Shown: positions 36,401 to 48,680, counted from the first letter of the stretch. The stretch: 50,000 bases of DNA from Penaeus vannamei (GCF_042767895.1 NC_091564.1:10452294-10502293); one strand, 5' to 3'. The notes: generated by a model from the sequence alone, not told the origin. Program-made: numbers and translations.

Positions 36401-38176
36401 TTTAGGTCGTCATTTCTTTCTTATAGTTCGTGCCGAGGAGTCTTTTGTGGGCCACGGGCAGGTTCGGTTGCCATTAGGAAATGCAACCTAATGGCTCCTT
36501 TGTTTGTTTTTAGACGTATCGTATTTCTACGCATTGTATAGGCCAAGAGACTTTTTATTGTTGCTAACACCATTCGGGGTTGTATTAGTGTTCACCATAT
36601 TAGGTGGTTCAGAATTCTATACGGATACCTAAGACTTATACTTTTAAGACGCATGTTATAACTACTGATGTACACAACACAGAGGCCACCTCCCGATAAG
36701 GACCTAAATTAGATATTAGATGTGTCACCTGTGCTAGACTAACCAGTTAAGCGTCATCGATAATCCCAGTGCATATTCGGTTGAAATCTTACCCGATTAA
36801 TTCTAGTCATGCTTCTCTTGGAGTTGCACGTGCGATGAAACAGTGCACTTTTTCCTTTCAAAAAAAGTTGCATGATTAAATAACCCCCACAAGGTACGAA
36901 CGGCAGCCAATCGTAAGCCAGTAAGAAATAAACGACGGGAAATAGCCCAGCAGAATCCGAGGAACGGAGGAAATATCGTGTTCTAATTCATCACTCGAGA
37001 CTCGTGGCTGAGCGCACTGCCGAATGATTTAGAATGATTACAGGCCAAGGAGATGGCGATTCCATGCTCATCTCTGCCCAATAAAGTTGCCTTCTCGCGG
37101 GGGGTCGACCCGGCAGCGCCCGCATCATGCATAAATTATACCATGCATTGATCAAGGGGCGTGGCAAGGCGCGCTTAAGGATGCAGGCCATGCAGGCTAG
37201 GCAGGCTGACTTCTGGTATATATGAAACTGAGCAGGAAGTGTAACGAAAGGGTGGAGGAAACAGGACAGCATTAAAAGATGGAAGGAGAGATAAAGGGAG
37301 ATTTGAAAATTAGATAAATTGGGAGTGATGTAATGAATTAAAATACATTTATGTTTAATATGGACCCGCCACGAAACCGAATGAAAAAAAAATAATCATA
37401 AGAAGTTGCAATGGGAATCGAATGCCTGCAAAACATGAAAACTGAAAACCAAACCTTTTTTCATTCGCTTTGTTTTAACTACCATTTTACTGCATGTGGC
37501 TTGTCAAAATCGCAAAAAATGTTGTACGTGATTTGCACGAGAGAGAACGTCTTTTCGTAATCCTGAATTCTTTGGTGACGACGTTCACAGTCATAACCAT
37601 CAATGACGTAACCCTTGTTTGTTTAGTTGTTTTTTATGTCAAATCCAGCGAACCACATTTATCCAAATCAGTCCTTCTTAATTCCACTTCGGTTCGCTTT
37701 TCTCTCGAAATTTCCCTCTCTCTCTCTCTCTCTCTTTCTTTCTGCTCGTCATGTTCTCTGTCCGCCTGACCCTGTTTGACCTCGCTCGCACACCCTGCCG
37801 CAGAACCACGCTGATGTCACAGCCGAATTTTGTGTCACGATTCCTTATCGCTCCATCGTGTTAAAGAGTCGTTCAGTTCTCGACCACTTGGACTGATTTG
37901 CATAGCATTTTCTTGACTCCCTTAAGGCCATTCTCCTCCGCGTTTAGAAGTCTTGCCTTGTCGTGAGAAGTTTGGTCGGGCTTGCAGGCTGTTGCAGGCT
38001 GTTGGGTGCTCATGAATTGTGCATGAAGGTGATATATTGCGGATTATATTTTATGTGGCGGGGGAGTGCAGTTTGTTTGCCTTCTCTTTTAGCTGGCGAT
38101 GGTATCAGTGTTGTTTCTGTTGGGTACTCTCGTTACTGGTATTCTTGTCATTTTTATCATTATAGTTGTTTTTGTT
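36401..38176. other. unique sequence, no gene recognised
   Basis: Repeat-poor DNA with a short (CT)11 near 37710. No exon pair identified. Confidence 0.45.
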
Positions 38177-38393
38177 CATTATTATTATTATTGTTATTGT
38201 TGTTATTATTATTATTTTTATTATTGTTATTGTTATTATTGTTATTGCTTTTGTTGTTGTTGTTGTTGTTGTTGTTATTATTATTGTTATTTTTATTATG
38301 TTGTTATTATCATTAGTAGTAGTAGTAGTATTGTTATTGTTATTACTACTACTACTATTATTATTATCATTATTATTATTATTATTATTATGA

Positions 38394-38434
<41 letters not shown>

Positions 38435-38440
38435 GGAATT
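38177..38440. repeat. (TTA/TTG)n array
   Basis: TTA, TTG and AGT/ACT triplets over about 260 bp. Confidence 0.92.
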
Positions 38441-38895
38441 AGTGATAGTAGTAGTCTTACTAAACGATAGTGGTGACCATCAGCTGCTATTATCAAAATT
38501 GTAATAGATATCAGACATTATCAAATAATTGTATTCCTTCCCTTCTGGATCGGAATAAGTCCTCCATAGCGGTGCCTTCATTCTTCATCTCCCTCTTTCA
38601 GTTTTCTCCATCCTTCTTCCCTGTTTCGTTTCCTTCTGGGTCAACACCCTTGCCTCGCCCCTCATTCGCACTCCCGCGATTGGTTATGCACAGTCAGTAA
38701 TGCAGAAACCCCCAAGAAGAAAATCAACATCAAAATGATCGGAACGGCAGTCGCTATGCAAATTCAGAGTGTTATCTGCCGTAAAAAAGGTAAAAAAACG
38801 AGATACGTCGTGTTGGTCCTCGCAGCTGGAACCGCCGGGAGATGAGATCAGGGCAACCGAGGAACATCCGAGGAGAACAATGAAATCAGGTCGTT
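38441..38895. other. unique sequence, nothing recognised
   Basis: Mixed composition, no gene signal. Confidence 0.4.
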
Positions 38896-39110
38896 GACTG
38901 GGAAAGGGGGGAGAGGAGGGGGTGGCGAGATGGTGAGGGGGTGAGGGGGGGGAGAGGAAGAGGGGGAGAGGGGGGGGAGGGGGAGGGAGGGAGATGAAGA
39001 TAGGGAGAGGAGAGGGAAGGGGTGTGAGGAAGGGGAAGAAGGAGGAATGGTGATGTAGAGTTTGGGAAGGATAGAGAAAGAGGGGAGAAGGAGAGGGCAA
39101 TAGGCGATAA
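38896..39110. repeat. G-rich purine tract
   Basis: GGGGAGAGG-type sequence on the + strand with G-runs up to 8; potential G-quadruplex former. Confidence 0.75.
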
Positions 39111-39708
39111 TGCTGTGAGGATAAAATGCGGTGGCAAAAAATGTGAAAGGGAAGGAAATGTAATCAGAGCAGAGTGGGCGATAAGCACAGTGTGAAGAGG
39201 AGACTAAATATTGGATAGAATATTGGAACTGAATATTAATTTAAGTATTTGAACTAAATGGCAGATGAAATATAAGATTAGATATTACGATTTGATATTA
39301 TGTTACATGTGAAGTTTAGGTGTTAGATTGCGTATCAAGATTAGATAAATATAATTATATAGGGACCGAAATGGGAAGAGGCAGAGCGTGACTAGATAAA
39401 GTCGATAGGAAAAGGAGGGGAAGAGAGAATATGCATAATAAATGAAGGGACTGGCGTGTGGTCAGCGCGGTGCGTGGGCAGAAATGAGGGGAAATGTAAG
39501 TGGAATTGGAAAGGCCAGCATTAACGAAGGGAGAAAACATAGGGGAGTAAGTACGAGGAAAAAAAACGAAATAAGAGAAGGATATAGGCTTGAAGTAGCG
39601 GTTTTCACGAAAAGGAAAACGCGGCTGGGACGGGAGGAGAGGCACAGAGAGAAGCAACAAGGGCGAGGAGAGAGGAAGAAAGAAAATAGGACAGCCATGT
39701 CACGAATA
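39111..39708. other. purine-rich unique sequence
   Basis: GA/AT-rich without a fixed unit. No gene recognised. Confidence 0.45.
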
Positions 39709-39719
39709 CCCCCCCCCCC

Positions 39720-39748
<29 letters not shown>
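39709..39748. repeat. C11-A29 junction
   Basis: A C-run directly followed by 29 A, the same architecture as at 16572-16607. Confidence 0.9.
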
Positions 39749-39750
<2 letters not shown>

Positions 39751-40258
39751 GGCTAAAAGTTCATGGCCAACGAAAGGGGAGAAATAGCACAGACGAAGAA
39801 ACAGTAGAAGAGGAGTGGACCAACGGGTTCCTCTCTCAGGGGATCGAGGCCCCAGAGGACGGGGATGTCGTGACCTTTGCAGTTGGGGGGCGGGAGAGGA
39901 GGGGGGAGGGGAGCACTCGTGATCGGGGAAAGGTGGCCGGATGAGGTAACGTTTCGGAGGGTGATGGAGGACCTCCTCTGCTCCCTGGCGTCGCTTGTTT
40001 ACTAAAGGCGCTGGTTTTGTGATTCACGCGGCATTCACATTTTCACACATTATGCAAAGAATTCATGAATCTAAACATTTGTGGGTGTGCGTGGGGGCGA
40101 ATACACAGGCTAGCTCGAGCTGTTTTTTTGCGTGTAAGTGTAATGGGGAAAATAAGAGCAGGAATAATGGTACTACTGATAATTTTGACAATGAGCGAGA
40201 TGTCAAAAGGAATCAACTGCAGCAAACTCATTTATGTTGTTGTGTATAATGGAGATTT
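39749..40258. other. unique sequence, nothing recognised
   Basis: G-rich at 39885-39915; otherwise mixed. Confidence 0.4.
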
Positions 40259-40738
40259 TAGAGCGAGACGGAGGGGGAGAGAGAGAGAGACGGAGGGGGA
40301 GAGAGAGAGACGGAGGGGGAGAGAGAGAGACGGAGGGGGAGAGAGAGAGACGGAGGGGGAGAGAGAGAGACGGAGGGGGAGAGAGAGAGACGGAGGGGGA
40401 GAGAGAGAGACGGAGGGGGAGAGAGACGGAGGGGGAGAGAGAGAGACGGAGGGGGAGAGAGAGAGACGGAGGGGGAGAGAGAGAGACGGAGGGGGAGAGA
40501 GAGAGACTGAGGGAGAGAGAGAGAGACTGAGGGAGAGAGAGAGAGATGGAGAGAAAGAGAGAGAGACGGAGGGAGAGAAAGAGAGAGAGACGGAGGGAGA
40601 GAGAGAGAGAGACGGAGGGAGAGAGAGAGAGACGGAGGGAGAGAGAGAGAGACGGAGGGAGAGAGAGAGAGACGGAGGGGGAGAGAGAGAGACGGAGGGG
40701 GAGAGAGAGAGACGGAGGGGGAGAGAGAGAGACGGAGG

Positions 40739-40760
<22 letters not shown>
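40259..40760. repeat. 20-bp GA-rich minisatellite (GACGGAGGGG core)
   Basis: GACGGA cores start at 40267, 40289, 40309, 40329, 40349, 40369, 40389, 40409, 40425, 40445, 40465 and 40485, mostly 20 bp apart. Variant cores (GACTGA, GATGGA, GACGGAGGGA) follow to 40740. Confidence 0.95.
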
Positions 40761-40773
<13 letters not shown>

Positions 40774-40783
40774 GGAGAGAGAG

Positions 40784-40880
<97 letters not shown>

Positions 40881-40944
40881 GAGCGAGACGGATGGAGAAA
40901 GAGAGAAATGGAGAGCGAAATGGAGGGAGAGAGAGAGAGGGAGA
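40761..40944. repeat. (GA)n core with degenerate flank
   Basis: Near-perfect GA of about 85 bp at 40790-40877, then GAAATGGAG-type variants. Confidence 0.92.
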
Positions 40945-41164
40945 GCGAGACGGAGGGAGAGCGAGACGGAGGGAGAGCGAGACGGAGGGAGAGCGAGACG
41001 GAGGGAGAGCGAGACGGAGGGAGAGCGAGACGGAGGGAGAGCGAGACGGAGGGAGAGCGAGACGGAGGGAGAGCGAGACGGAGGGAGAGCGAGACGGAGG
41101 GAGAGCGAGACGGAGGGAGAGCGAGACGGAGGGAGAGCGAGACGGAGGGAGAGCGAGACGGAGG

Positions 41165-41168
<4 letters not shown>
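40945..41168. repeat. 16-bp minisatellite, 14 perfectly phased copies
   Basis: GCGAGACGGAGGGAGA starts at 40945 and repeats every 16 bp to the copy at 41153. The high identity suggests recent expansion. Confidence 0.96.
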
Positions 41169-41248
<80 letters not shown>

Positions 41249-41396
41249 AAGGGAGAGCGAGACGGAGGGAGAGAGAGAGAGAGAGGAAGAGAGAGACGGA
41301 GGGAGAGAGAGAGAGGGAGAGCGAGACGGAAGAAGAGAGAGAGTGAGGAAGAGCGAGACGGAGGGAGAGAGAGAGAGAGAGAGAGAAAGGGAGCAG
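41169..41396. repeat. (GA)n and degenerate GACGGAGG repeats
   Basis: GA array to 41244, then GACGGAGGGAGA variants to 41396. The whole 40259-41396 block reads through as Arg/Glu or Ser/Leu in several frames and is not coding. Confidence 0.92.
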
Positions 41397-42092
41397 AGGC
41401 GGATTCATGCTCACGTGTGATCGATCCTTCGCTTCCCAGCTCTTTTGAAGGCCTAGCTAACATTACTGGCAACTTTTGTGAAGCTTTGTGATGTCATCGC
41501 CCATACTGTTGTAGTTGCTATTGCTATATTTTACGTATTGTCCCTTTTGTTGTTGTCTTATAGTGCTCATTTTCTGATATTAGAACTGAAATATTTTATT
41601 TTATTTATATCACAACTAGGCTTCAAAGAACCAAGTCTAGAGGAGATAAACCTCACAGGAAATGAATGTCAGAGTTTGTAGTGTTGCGGTAAATGATAAA
41701 CAGATAGAGTGAGCGGGCGTCAAACGCGGTCGTTTCAATCCGTAGATTATTCTCAGCGTTTGGTTAAATTGGCCGAGTCATTTGATGATTGGACAAAATG
41801 CGCGGAAGTCTTTTCTGAAGACTCGTGACTTTCAGTCTTTCGAATATTTGGAAAACTTAGGCATGTTAAATGTCATCCTTTGTTTTCTTGTTTTCTTTTC
41901 GAAGCTTTTGTTATATTTTCTTCAAAGGGCAGCGCGTGTATCTCTCGCGCTCTTCCCTCCTTCCTAGCAACGTTATAACCGGCAATTATCAAGTTAACCC
42001 TTTAGGCTCCTTTTACTCGGGTCTTTAGAACGCATTTTGTCAATTTCGCCCGCGCGCTCTTGCTGTTTTCCGACTTGTGTGTATCTTTACAC
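41397..42092. other. unique sequence, nothing recognised
   Basis: Mixed to AT-rich. An acceptor-like TTATATCACAACTAG ends at 41620, without a matching donor. Confidence 0.4.
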
Positions 42093-42335
42093 ACACACGA
42101 ACATACATACATACAAATATACAAACATACATACATGCATACATGCATACATACAAATATACAAACATACAAACATACATGCATACATGCATACATGCAT
42201 GCATGCATGCATGCATGCATACATACATACATACATACATACATACATACATACATACATACATACATACATACATACATGCATACATACATACATACAT
42301 ACATACATACATACATACATACATACATACATACA

Positions 42336-42415
<80 letters not shown>

Positions 42416-42450
42416 CGTACATACGTACATACACATATACACACACAGAG
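42093..42450. repeat. (ACAT)n/(GCAT)n/(AT)n compound array
   Basis: ACAT with AAAT variants from 42105, GCAT tetramers at 42180-42219, perfect ACAT to 42363, (AT)~21 to 42405, then ACGT/ACAT units. Apparent frames of 140-170 codons (Met-Tyr-Val-Cys) are artefacts. Confidence 0.97.
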
Positions 42451-43084
42451 ACACAAAGGCAAGGTTTCATTTTATGTATACGTGTATTGACTTTAGTTCT
42501 TACTCTTCTCATATTTTTTATTATCGTTACTGATTGTTATTACCATTGTTATTGTTATTAGTATTGCTATCTTTACCATCATCTTTCTTCTTCATCATCG
42601 AACGTGATAATAGTATTAAAGTTATTATTAATGTTGTTATTGTAGTTTTCATTATCATTGCTGTTATTCTTGTAATATATTGAAACGAAAAGTATTCAAA
42701 ATTCGTAACAAATTGACAAGTGCGTATAAAAGATTTTGAGACCTAATGTAGGCCTACATTTTTTAAACTATTGGATATTGATTTATTGAGTATTGGATAG
42801 AACACGCAGCAGCCAATTCTATATTTCACAGATTTTTATTAGTATTTTTTGTACAATGAATAACACTTTATACATAATTTCTCTTATGTACAGTGGACTA
42901 TTGTGTTGTCCCAAACTATGAATAATGCAAATGAGAATAATTCAGTCAAAAGAGATAAAATACCTTTTCCGTCTCGCTTGTTGACGTGGCGACCTTGCTT
43001 AGAGTTATGCTCATGTTACAATTGGTTAAACTGTAAGGCATAGGGGGCACTCGGGTATATTACGTGGGTGGGATGTAGGCACCG
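42451..43084. other. AT-rich unique sequence with TTATTG-rich part
   Basis: TTATTG/ATCATC-like at 42520-42680; otherwise unremarkable. Confidence 0.4.
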
Positions 43085-43455
43085 CAAAACAAGGGTAAAG
43101 GGGAGCTAGATGAAACGGGGGTGAGGGTGAGAGGAAGAGAGGCGACGGGGGTGGGGTGGGGGTGGGGGGTCGAGGGAAAAGAGAAAAAGATGGAGCAATT
43201 TGAGGGAGAATATAGAGAGGAGGGAGGGAGGGAAAGTTGATTGGACATAGATAGAAAGAGGAGGCAGTGGGGAGTGGGAAGCAGGGAGAGGGTGGAGGGA
43301 GAAGTGGTTGGGGAGGTTAGGAATGGATGGAGAAGAAATAACGGCGTGACGAAGGAAGTGATGGGGACTAGAAGAGAAGGAGAAGGGATGGAAGGTGATG
43401 GGAAAGGAAATGGGGGAAGGAAAAGGAGGTAGGGACCAGTGGGATGAGGAAGGAA
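43085..43455. repeat. GGA/GGT-rich purine tract
   Basis: Low-complexity purine-rich sequence on the + strand leading into the 36-bp array. Confidence 0.65.
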
Positions 43456-43725
43456 AGAGGTGTAGTGGCAAATAGGAAGAGTGGGAGGGAGAGGGAGGTA
43501 AATAGGGGGAGTGGGAGGGAGAGGGGGGAGGAGAGTGAGGTAGTGACAAATAGGGAGAGGGGGGAGGAAAGGGAGGTAGTGACAAATAGGGAGAGTGGGA
43601 GGGGGAGGGAAGTAGTAGCAAATAGGGAGAGGAGGACGAAAGGGAGGTAGTGACAAATAGGGAGAGCGGGAGGGAGAGGGAGGTAGTGCCAAATATGGAG
43701 AGTGGGAGGCAGAGAGCTTTGAGAG
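43456..43725. repeat. ~36-bp purine minisatellite, about 7 copies
   Basis: CAAATAGG or variants recur at 43469, 43499, 43547, 43583, 43619, 43654 and 43690 (spacing 30, 48, 36, 36, 35, 36). Confidence 0.9.
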
Positions 43726-45243
43726 TAAGGGATAGAGGGGACGAGGGTAGAGGAAGACAGCTGGGCGCGCGTTCATGAGTGTGGGCGGGACGTAAGTAGG
43801 TTTACAAATGTTTGTGCGCGTACAATAGCGAGCGGAGTTTGTTTGAGATGGATTCGCTTCGTTTCGTTTTTTATCTATTTATGTATTCGTTGATTTATGT
43901 TCCTGGCTGTGTGTGTTGTTTTTATTTTGATCACTTGTTTACATTTCGATTTTTTTCGATGTATTTGCTCGTTTGCGTGTGTGTATGATATCATTTTATT
44001 AGGAGTTTTTCGAGTTTGTTTTGACTTTGATATTTATTGCCCTTTTTCCTCTTTTGGCTTGTTACTACTGATTGCGTTGTTATTAGTACTGAGTCATAAT
44101 GTTCCATGTGTTGTCGTGTTTTATACAATATTTTTTCGTGTTTCTTCCTGCATGAGGACGTGATTTCATGGAAACCTCAAATGGTAAACTTTTCTTAATG
44201 CGATAAATGGTTATTATGTTGTCGACTGCGCATTTAGGGATGGCATATAACTCGTTTTTAATACATTTATTTGTGTGTTTAGTGCTTTTTAAGCTTTGTT
44301 TATGTACTATTATGTACTCTCAAATTTACTTTAGGTCATGATTTTGGTAAATATGAATTTAGTGCAATTATTGGTGTAAAAAGAAATAAAATTTATATCA
44401 GCAATGCCTTCTTATAACAGTGGGTCACCATTTTTCAAGACTAGTTTATTTTAGTATCCCCATATCGTTATTTTTCTTTATTCAAATTCCTTCACATTGT
44501 CAGTAACGACATCACAAATGTCTGAATTAATAGAGTGTAAAACATTTTTTTGATGTGATGTTATGTGCCTGAAGATTTATCGCTTTATTCGTCGCCACGT
44601 GTTATTGGTGGATGTTGCTGGGTTGTGCTAATGTAATTCATTCAATACATTGGGTCATATGAATGATAGAGGAGTATTTTACACTTTCATACGCCGACAC
44701 AGACACACAGACACAAGGAGGGACGTAGGCACGGATGAGACTCATTTATATTTATGATTGTACATTTACACTTCTACAAATGCACACGCACCCCTTGTCC
44801 AACTCTCATATAAACTGCCATCTAGAATTTTCTCTGAAAGCGAACAGACATTGATGGTGGCATCCAAGGATTTATGAAACGGTCATAAAGCAGAAAAAAT
44901 CATGAAGTTGCCAGTTGATGTCACCTCATTCTCCGTCGCCACACAAACTCGTCCAGTTCTTGAGCAGGGTTCTTTTAACAGCGTACATTCTCGCATTTTA
45001 TTTTTTATTGCCAACTCCTCCATTCCCCCTTTCTCCGTATTGCTCTACACCTCGTTGTCTCCTACATAACGCCAGCTGCACTTCCTGTATGTATCCACCG
45101 AATTGAGGCATCCCACACACGTCTTGAGCCCGTGCCATGCCGGGTGAGGGGGTGGGGTGGGGGTGGGGATGGGGGGAGGGGTAATTCAAGGGATGAAGAT
45201 TTTACTCACGTGAATAAGTGTTTATGGAGACGTAGCCTAACTG
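43726..45243. other. unique AT-rich sequence, no gene recognised
   Basis: T-rich at 43850-44560. A G-rich GGGGTGGGG stretch lies at 45145-45180. No exon pair found. Confidence 0.45.
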
Positions 45244-45255
45244 GCCCACGTGGGC
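45244..45255. promoter_or_regulatory. 12-bp palindrome with E-box
   Basis: GCCCACGTGGGC is a perfect palindrome centred on CACGTG, the site of bHLH proteins of the Myc/USF/clock type. Confidence 0.3.
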
Positions 45256-46304
45256 ATTTGAGGCGCCGTGTTTGTTTTGCTGCGACGAATTCTGCTTTTG
45301 CGTCTCTTAAAAGCACGCGTTCGTCTTGTGATGTTGACACAGACTTGGAAAATTCATTCAAGATTTCGACTCTCAGGCGTTGGAGTTTCTTTTAATGGGT
45401 TCGTCAGACTGTGCAAGGAAATGGGATATTGGTATTTTGTTTTGTTCACAAGGTCATGATTTTCAATTCACATAGAATTGTGTGAGAACAACAGATGTAA
45501 AGAGTTCAGTATAAAAAAGCGACAGAGAGATTGAGGAAGTAAAGAATAGAAGCAAGAAAGGAAAATCATGTTTTCTTGTAAAGAAAATAGAGACTCAAGT
45601 GCACAAAAGGCGACGCGCGGAGAGGGGAAACAGGGATAAGTATTACAAATGGCTCTCGTCACGCTCAGAGCAAAACGTTTCTTGGCGGAGCATTTCCTTC
45701 TATCAGAGATGATCTCGGAACAGGTTGTGAATCAGGGCCTCGTGATGACGCTGTTCTCGGATAACGTTAAAGAATTGTGTGAATGGATTTGCGTTGAGAA
45801 TTTCAAGTGCTTGTGAAGTAGTGGACGACGGAAATAAGTGTTTTTTACAAAGTTATTTTTCTTTTTTATTAAATGAGCCCTTAGGTATATGAAAAAGAAA
45901 GAATAAGATGGCTTCTATGACGTAGTATGTTGCGCATCGGTGAGACTTCTTTGTGGAGGGTGAGCGATACGTGGGCGGCGTGACGTCACTCTCGGATTTT
46001 TATTCGCCTAAGCTGGAACGGGGTTTGGATGTGGGCGGCTGTGGCGATGACCTAGCTGGTGGTGGGCGGAGGGTCGGAGGGTTCTTCTCTTCGTGGGCGT
46101 TTGTTTCGAGTTTTGTGTATTGGCCATTTTTTTAGATATGGAATTCATGTGGGAATTGAGTCTATGAGCTTGCTTGTATTTTTTGAGGATGACCTTTACG
46201 CGTACGGTCGAGGTCATGGCGGTCGTATAACCTTGAAATGTGTAATCCCACGCGCCGTCAACGACTCGTGCGACCTGCCTCGGAAGTTGTGCCGAGAAAA
46301 TGGA
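45256..46304. other. unique sequence, no gene recognised
   Basis: AT-rich, then GC-richer at 45950-46090, with a CRE palindrome at 45981. Confidence 0.4.
45981..45988. promoter_or_regulatory. CRE-type palindrome TGACGTCA
   Basis: Perfect GTGACGTCAC decamer preceded by GGGCGGC, a promoter-like GC context. Confidence 0.4.
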
Positions 46305-46395
46305 ATGAGAAAGAGGAGTGGAGTGCAACGGAATAAGGGAGAATAAAGAAGAGACAAAGAAAGACAGAGGTGGAGGGAAAGAGACAGAAGCAGAG

Positions 46396-46450
<55 letters not shown>

Positions 46451-46560
46451 GAAAGGGAGAAAAAGAGACAGAAAGCAAGAGAAAGAGACATAGAAAGGGA
46501 AAGAAACAGATAGGGAAAGGGAGAGAGAGAAAGGGAGAGAGGGGAGAAGAAGAAAGGAAC
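46305..46560. repeat. purine-rich tract with (GATA)13
   Basis: GATA is perfect over 46397-46448; the flanks are GA/GAAA-rich. Confidence 0.95.
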
Positions 46561-46930
46561 ACAAAGAAATACCTAAGCCTTGCAGTTGCACAGTGTCACT
46601 TTATCAGCGCATTCACTCTGCCATGCCATTGTGGCACATTCGCCGATCAGGTTCCTAAGTCGCCTATAAGATACTACGTAAATAGATTCTGAAGTCAAGG
46701 CCAACTGACTTGTCTCATCTGACGCATAGACTACGAGGTATTGAAGCTTTATTCGTATAATAATCTTAATTTCGTCGCACATCCCATTCATGTGTGTGCT
46801 GTTTATATGTTGTATTTCCAGTTCATAAGTTCACGCAGATTCAGTGCGAGATGCGCAGGTGGAAAAATAGAGGGGAAATGGATGATGAGAGGGCCAGTAA
46901 GTCTGAAAACAGAGAGCGGGAGAAGGAGTC
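46561..46930. other. short unique stretch, nothing recognised
   Basis: Mixed composition. Confidence 0.35.
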
Positions 46931-47151
46931 AGACGAAGATAGATAGTGAGACAGATGGAGATAGAAGAAGAAGAGAAGAGGACAAGAGAGAGATAGAAGC
47001 AGAAGAGAAGAGGACAAGAGAGAGATAGAAGCAGAAGAGAGGAGGACGAGAGAGAGATAGAAGCAGAAGAGAGGAGGACGAGAGAGAGATAGAAGCAGAA
47101 GAGAAGAGGACGAGAGAGAGATAGAAGCAGAAGAGAAGAGGACGAGAGAGC
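46931..47151. repeat. 32-bp purine minisatellite, 6 copies
   Basis: GATAGAAG recurs at 46960, 46992, 47024, 47056, 47088 and 47120, exactly 32 bp apart. GACAAG in early copies becomes GACGAG in later ones. Confidence 0.96.
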
Positions 47152-48212
47152 GACCCCAGCCCTCAAGACGGCATCATTACCCATCACAACCTTTCCAATG
47201 GCAGCTGCGATCTCGTTGATTCGTGATTGGAGTCCCTCTTGTTGCTGCAATCGAAATCAGATTAATGAGCGTCATTAGGGAGGCCGAGTGCCACGCGCGC
47301 GGAGAGGGTCAAGGCCACGGGCGCGTCCTCAGCTGCTGGCGGGCGGCGTGGCACTCTCGGGGGAGGTGGGGGTGCCGCGTGTGTGTGGGGGGGGGGACTT
47401 CACCGTGCTTGAAGGTGCGGATGTGAGAGGCGTAATATTAGATTAAAAGAATATGGGTCAAGAAATTGATAAAGAAAGACATTAAAAGATAAAAGTGGTT
47501 GATAAAGTAAATAAAAAAATGAAATTAGATACTGGAGGTACGGAAGGGGAACATGAAAGATGAAGGCAAAGTATGATAAATCTTGACGAATAAAAAAGAC
47601 GGAGATGGAGGGCGAAATGAGCAGCGTTGTCGAGTGGGGAAGGACTTGTTTGCTCTCCACTCCGCGTGGTCTTGAGTTTCCTCGCGGCGGCCTGTGAGAC
47701 TCGCAGTCAAGCAACTGGCCCCGGGCTTCAAACAGCACTGCTTCAAGGCGCCCCGGAATCCCACGCTGGCTAATAGAGAAAGAGCAGTCTGACGAAGGAG
47801 GCGAAGGAGGTTTTTCTTCTTTCTTTTTTTTCCGTTCCGCTGTGGCTAAGGAGGTTTTACTTCTTCTTTTTTGATTTTCCGTTCCGCTTTTAGGCTGAAT
47901 TTATTATTTGGATGGTGTTTTAATGGTCGTCGTTGATATCGTCTTCCTCCTAATCATTATCACTATCGTCATCACCACCACCCTTAAACATGAAGTGACT
48001 CCCGCCATGACCATCCCCATCCCTTCACCCTCACCATTCACCCTGACCTCACTCTGACCCTCATCCTCACCTTCCACCTGAGTCATCAGCATCAATACCA
48101 TTATGATGATGATAGTTACGTTGATAGGCTGATGAGGCGCACCCGATGAACCCGATGAATCTTCCAAATAGTGAATATTTCAACGGGATTTGGTACACAC
48201 CCAAGTTAGTAC
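47152..48212. other. unique sequence, no gene recognised
   Basis: GC-rich at 47275-47400 with a GT-G10 run at 47379-47396. AT-rich at 47430-47620, CAT/CAC-rich at 47940-48110. Confidence 0.4.
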
Positions 48213-48680
48213 GTGTTTGTGTGCCTGGTTTATCACGGGTGTTTGTGGGATTGGTTTATCACGGGTGTTTGTGTGCCTGGTTTATCACGGGTGTTTGTGG
48301 GATTGGTTTATCACGGGTGTTTGTGTGCCTGGTTTATCGCGGGTGTTTGTGTGCCTGGTTTATTGCGGGTGTTTGTGGGATTGGTTTATCACGGGTGTTT
48401 GTGTGCCTGGTTTATCGCGGGTGTTTGTGTGCCTGGTTTATCGCGGGTGTTTGTGTGCCTGGTTTATCGCGGGTGTTTGTGTGCCTGGTTTATCGCGGGT
48501 GTTTGTGTGCCTGGTTTATTGCGGGTGTTTGTGGGATTGGTTTATCACGGGTGTTTGTGTGCCTGGTTTATCGCGGGTGTTTGTGTGCCTGGTTTATCGC
48601 GGGTGTTTGTGTGCCTGGTTTATTGCGGGTGTTTGTGGGATTGGTTTATCACGGGTGTTTGTGTGCCTGGTTTATCACGG
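48213..48680 (+). repeat. 26-bp minisatellite, 18 copies, with higher-order order
   Basis: Exactly 18 units of 26 bp (468 bp). Four variants differ at two places: TGTGCCT or TGGGATT in the middle, and ATCAC, ATCGC or ATTGC near the end. All three + frames are open through the array because the unit has no stop in any frame; each frame cycles through the same 26-residue series. A frameshift therefore does not close the frame. I regard it as a minisatellite rather than a gene: the flanks have no coding signal. Confidence 0.95.

Noticed and set aside
36252..36491. Secreted protein with a signal-like start
   Set aside because: No ATG; the hydrophobic stretch comes from GTC/GCC-rich CpG sequence, and nothing in the rest is recognisable.
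40065..41472. Open frames of 400-450 codons on both strands
   Set aside because: They are entirely the GA satellite read as Arg-Glu or Ser-Leu-Pro; frames are open only because GA/CT repeats lack stops.
42002..42561. Frames rich in Met-Tyr-Val-Cys or Ile-His-Thr-Tyr
   Set aside because: Direct translation of the ACAT array.
48213..48680. CRISPR array
   Set aside because: Units are contiguous 26-bp tandem copies without unique spacers, in a eukaryotic context with no cas genes.
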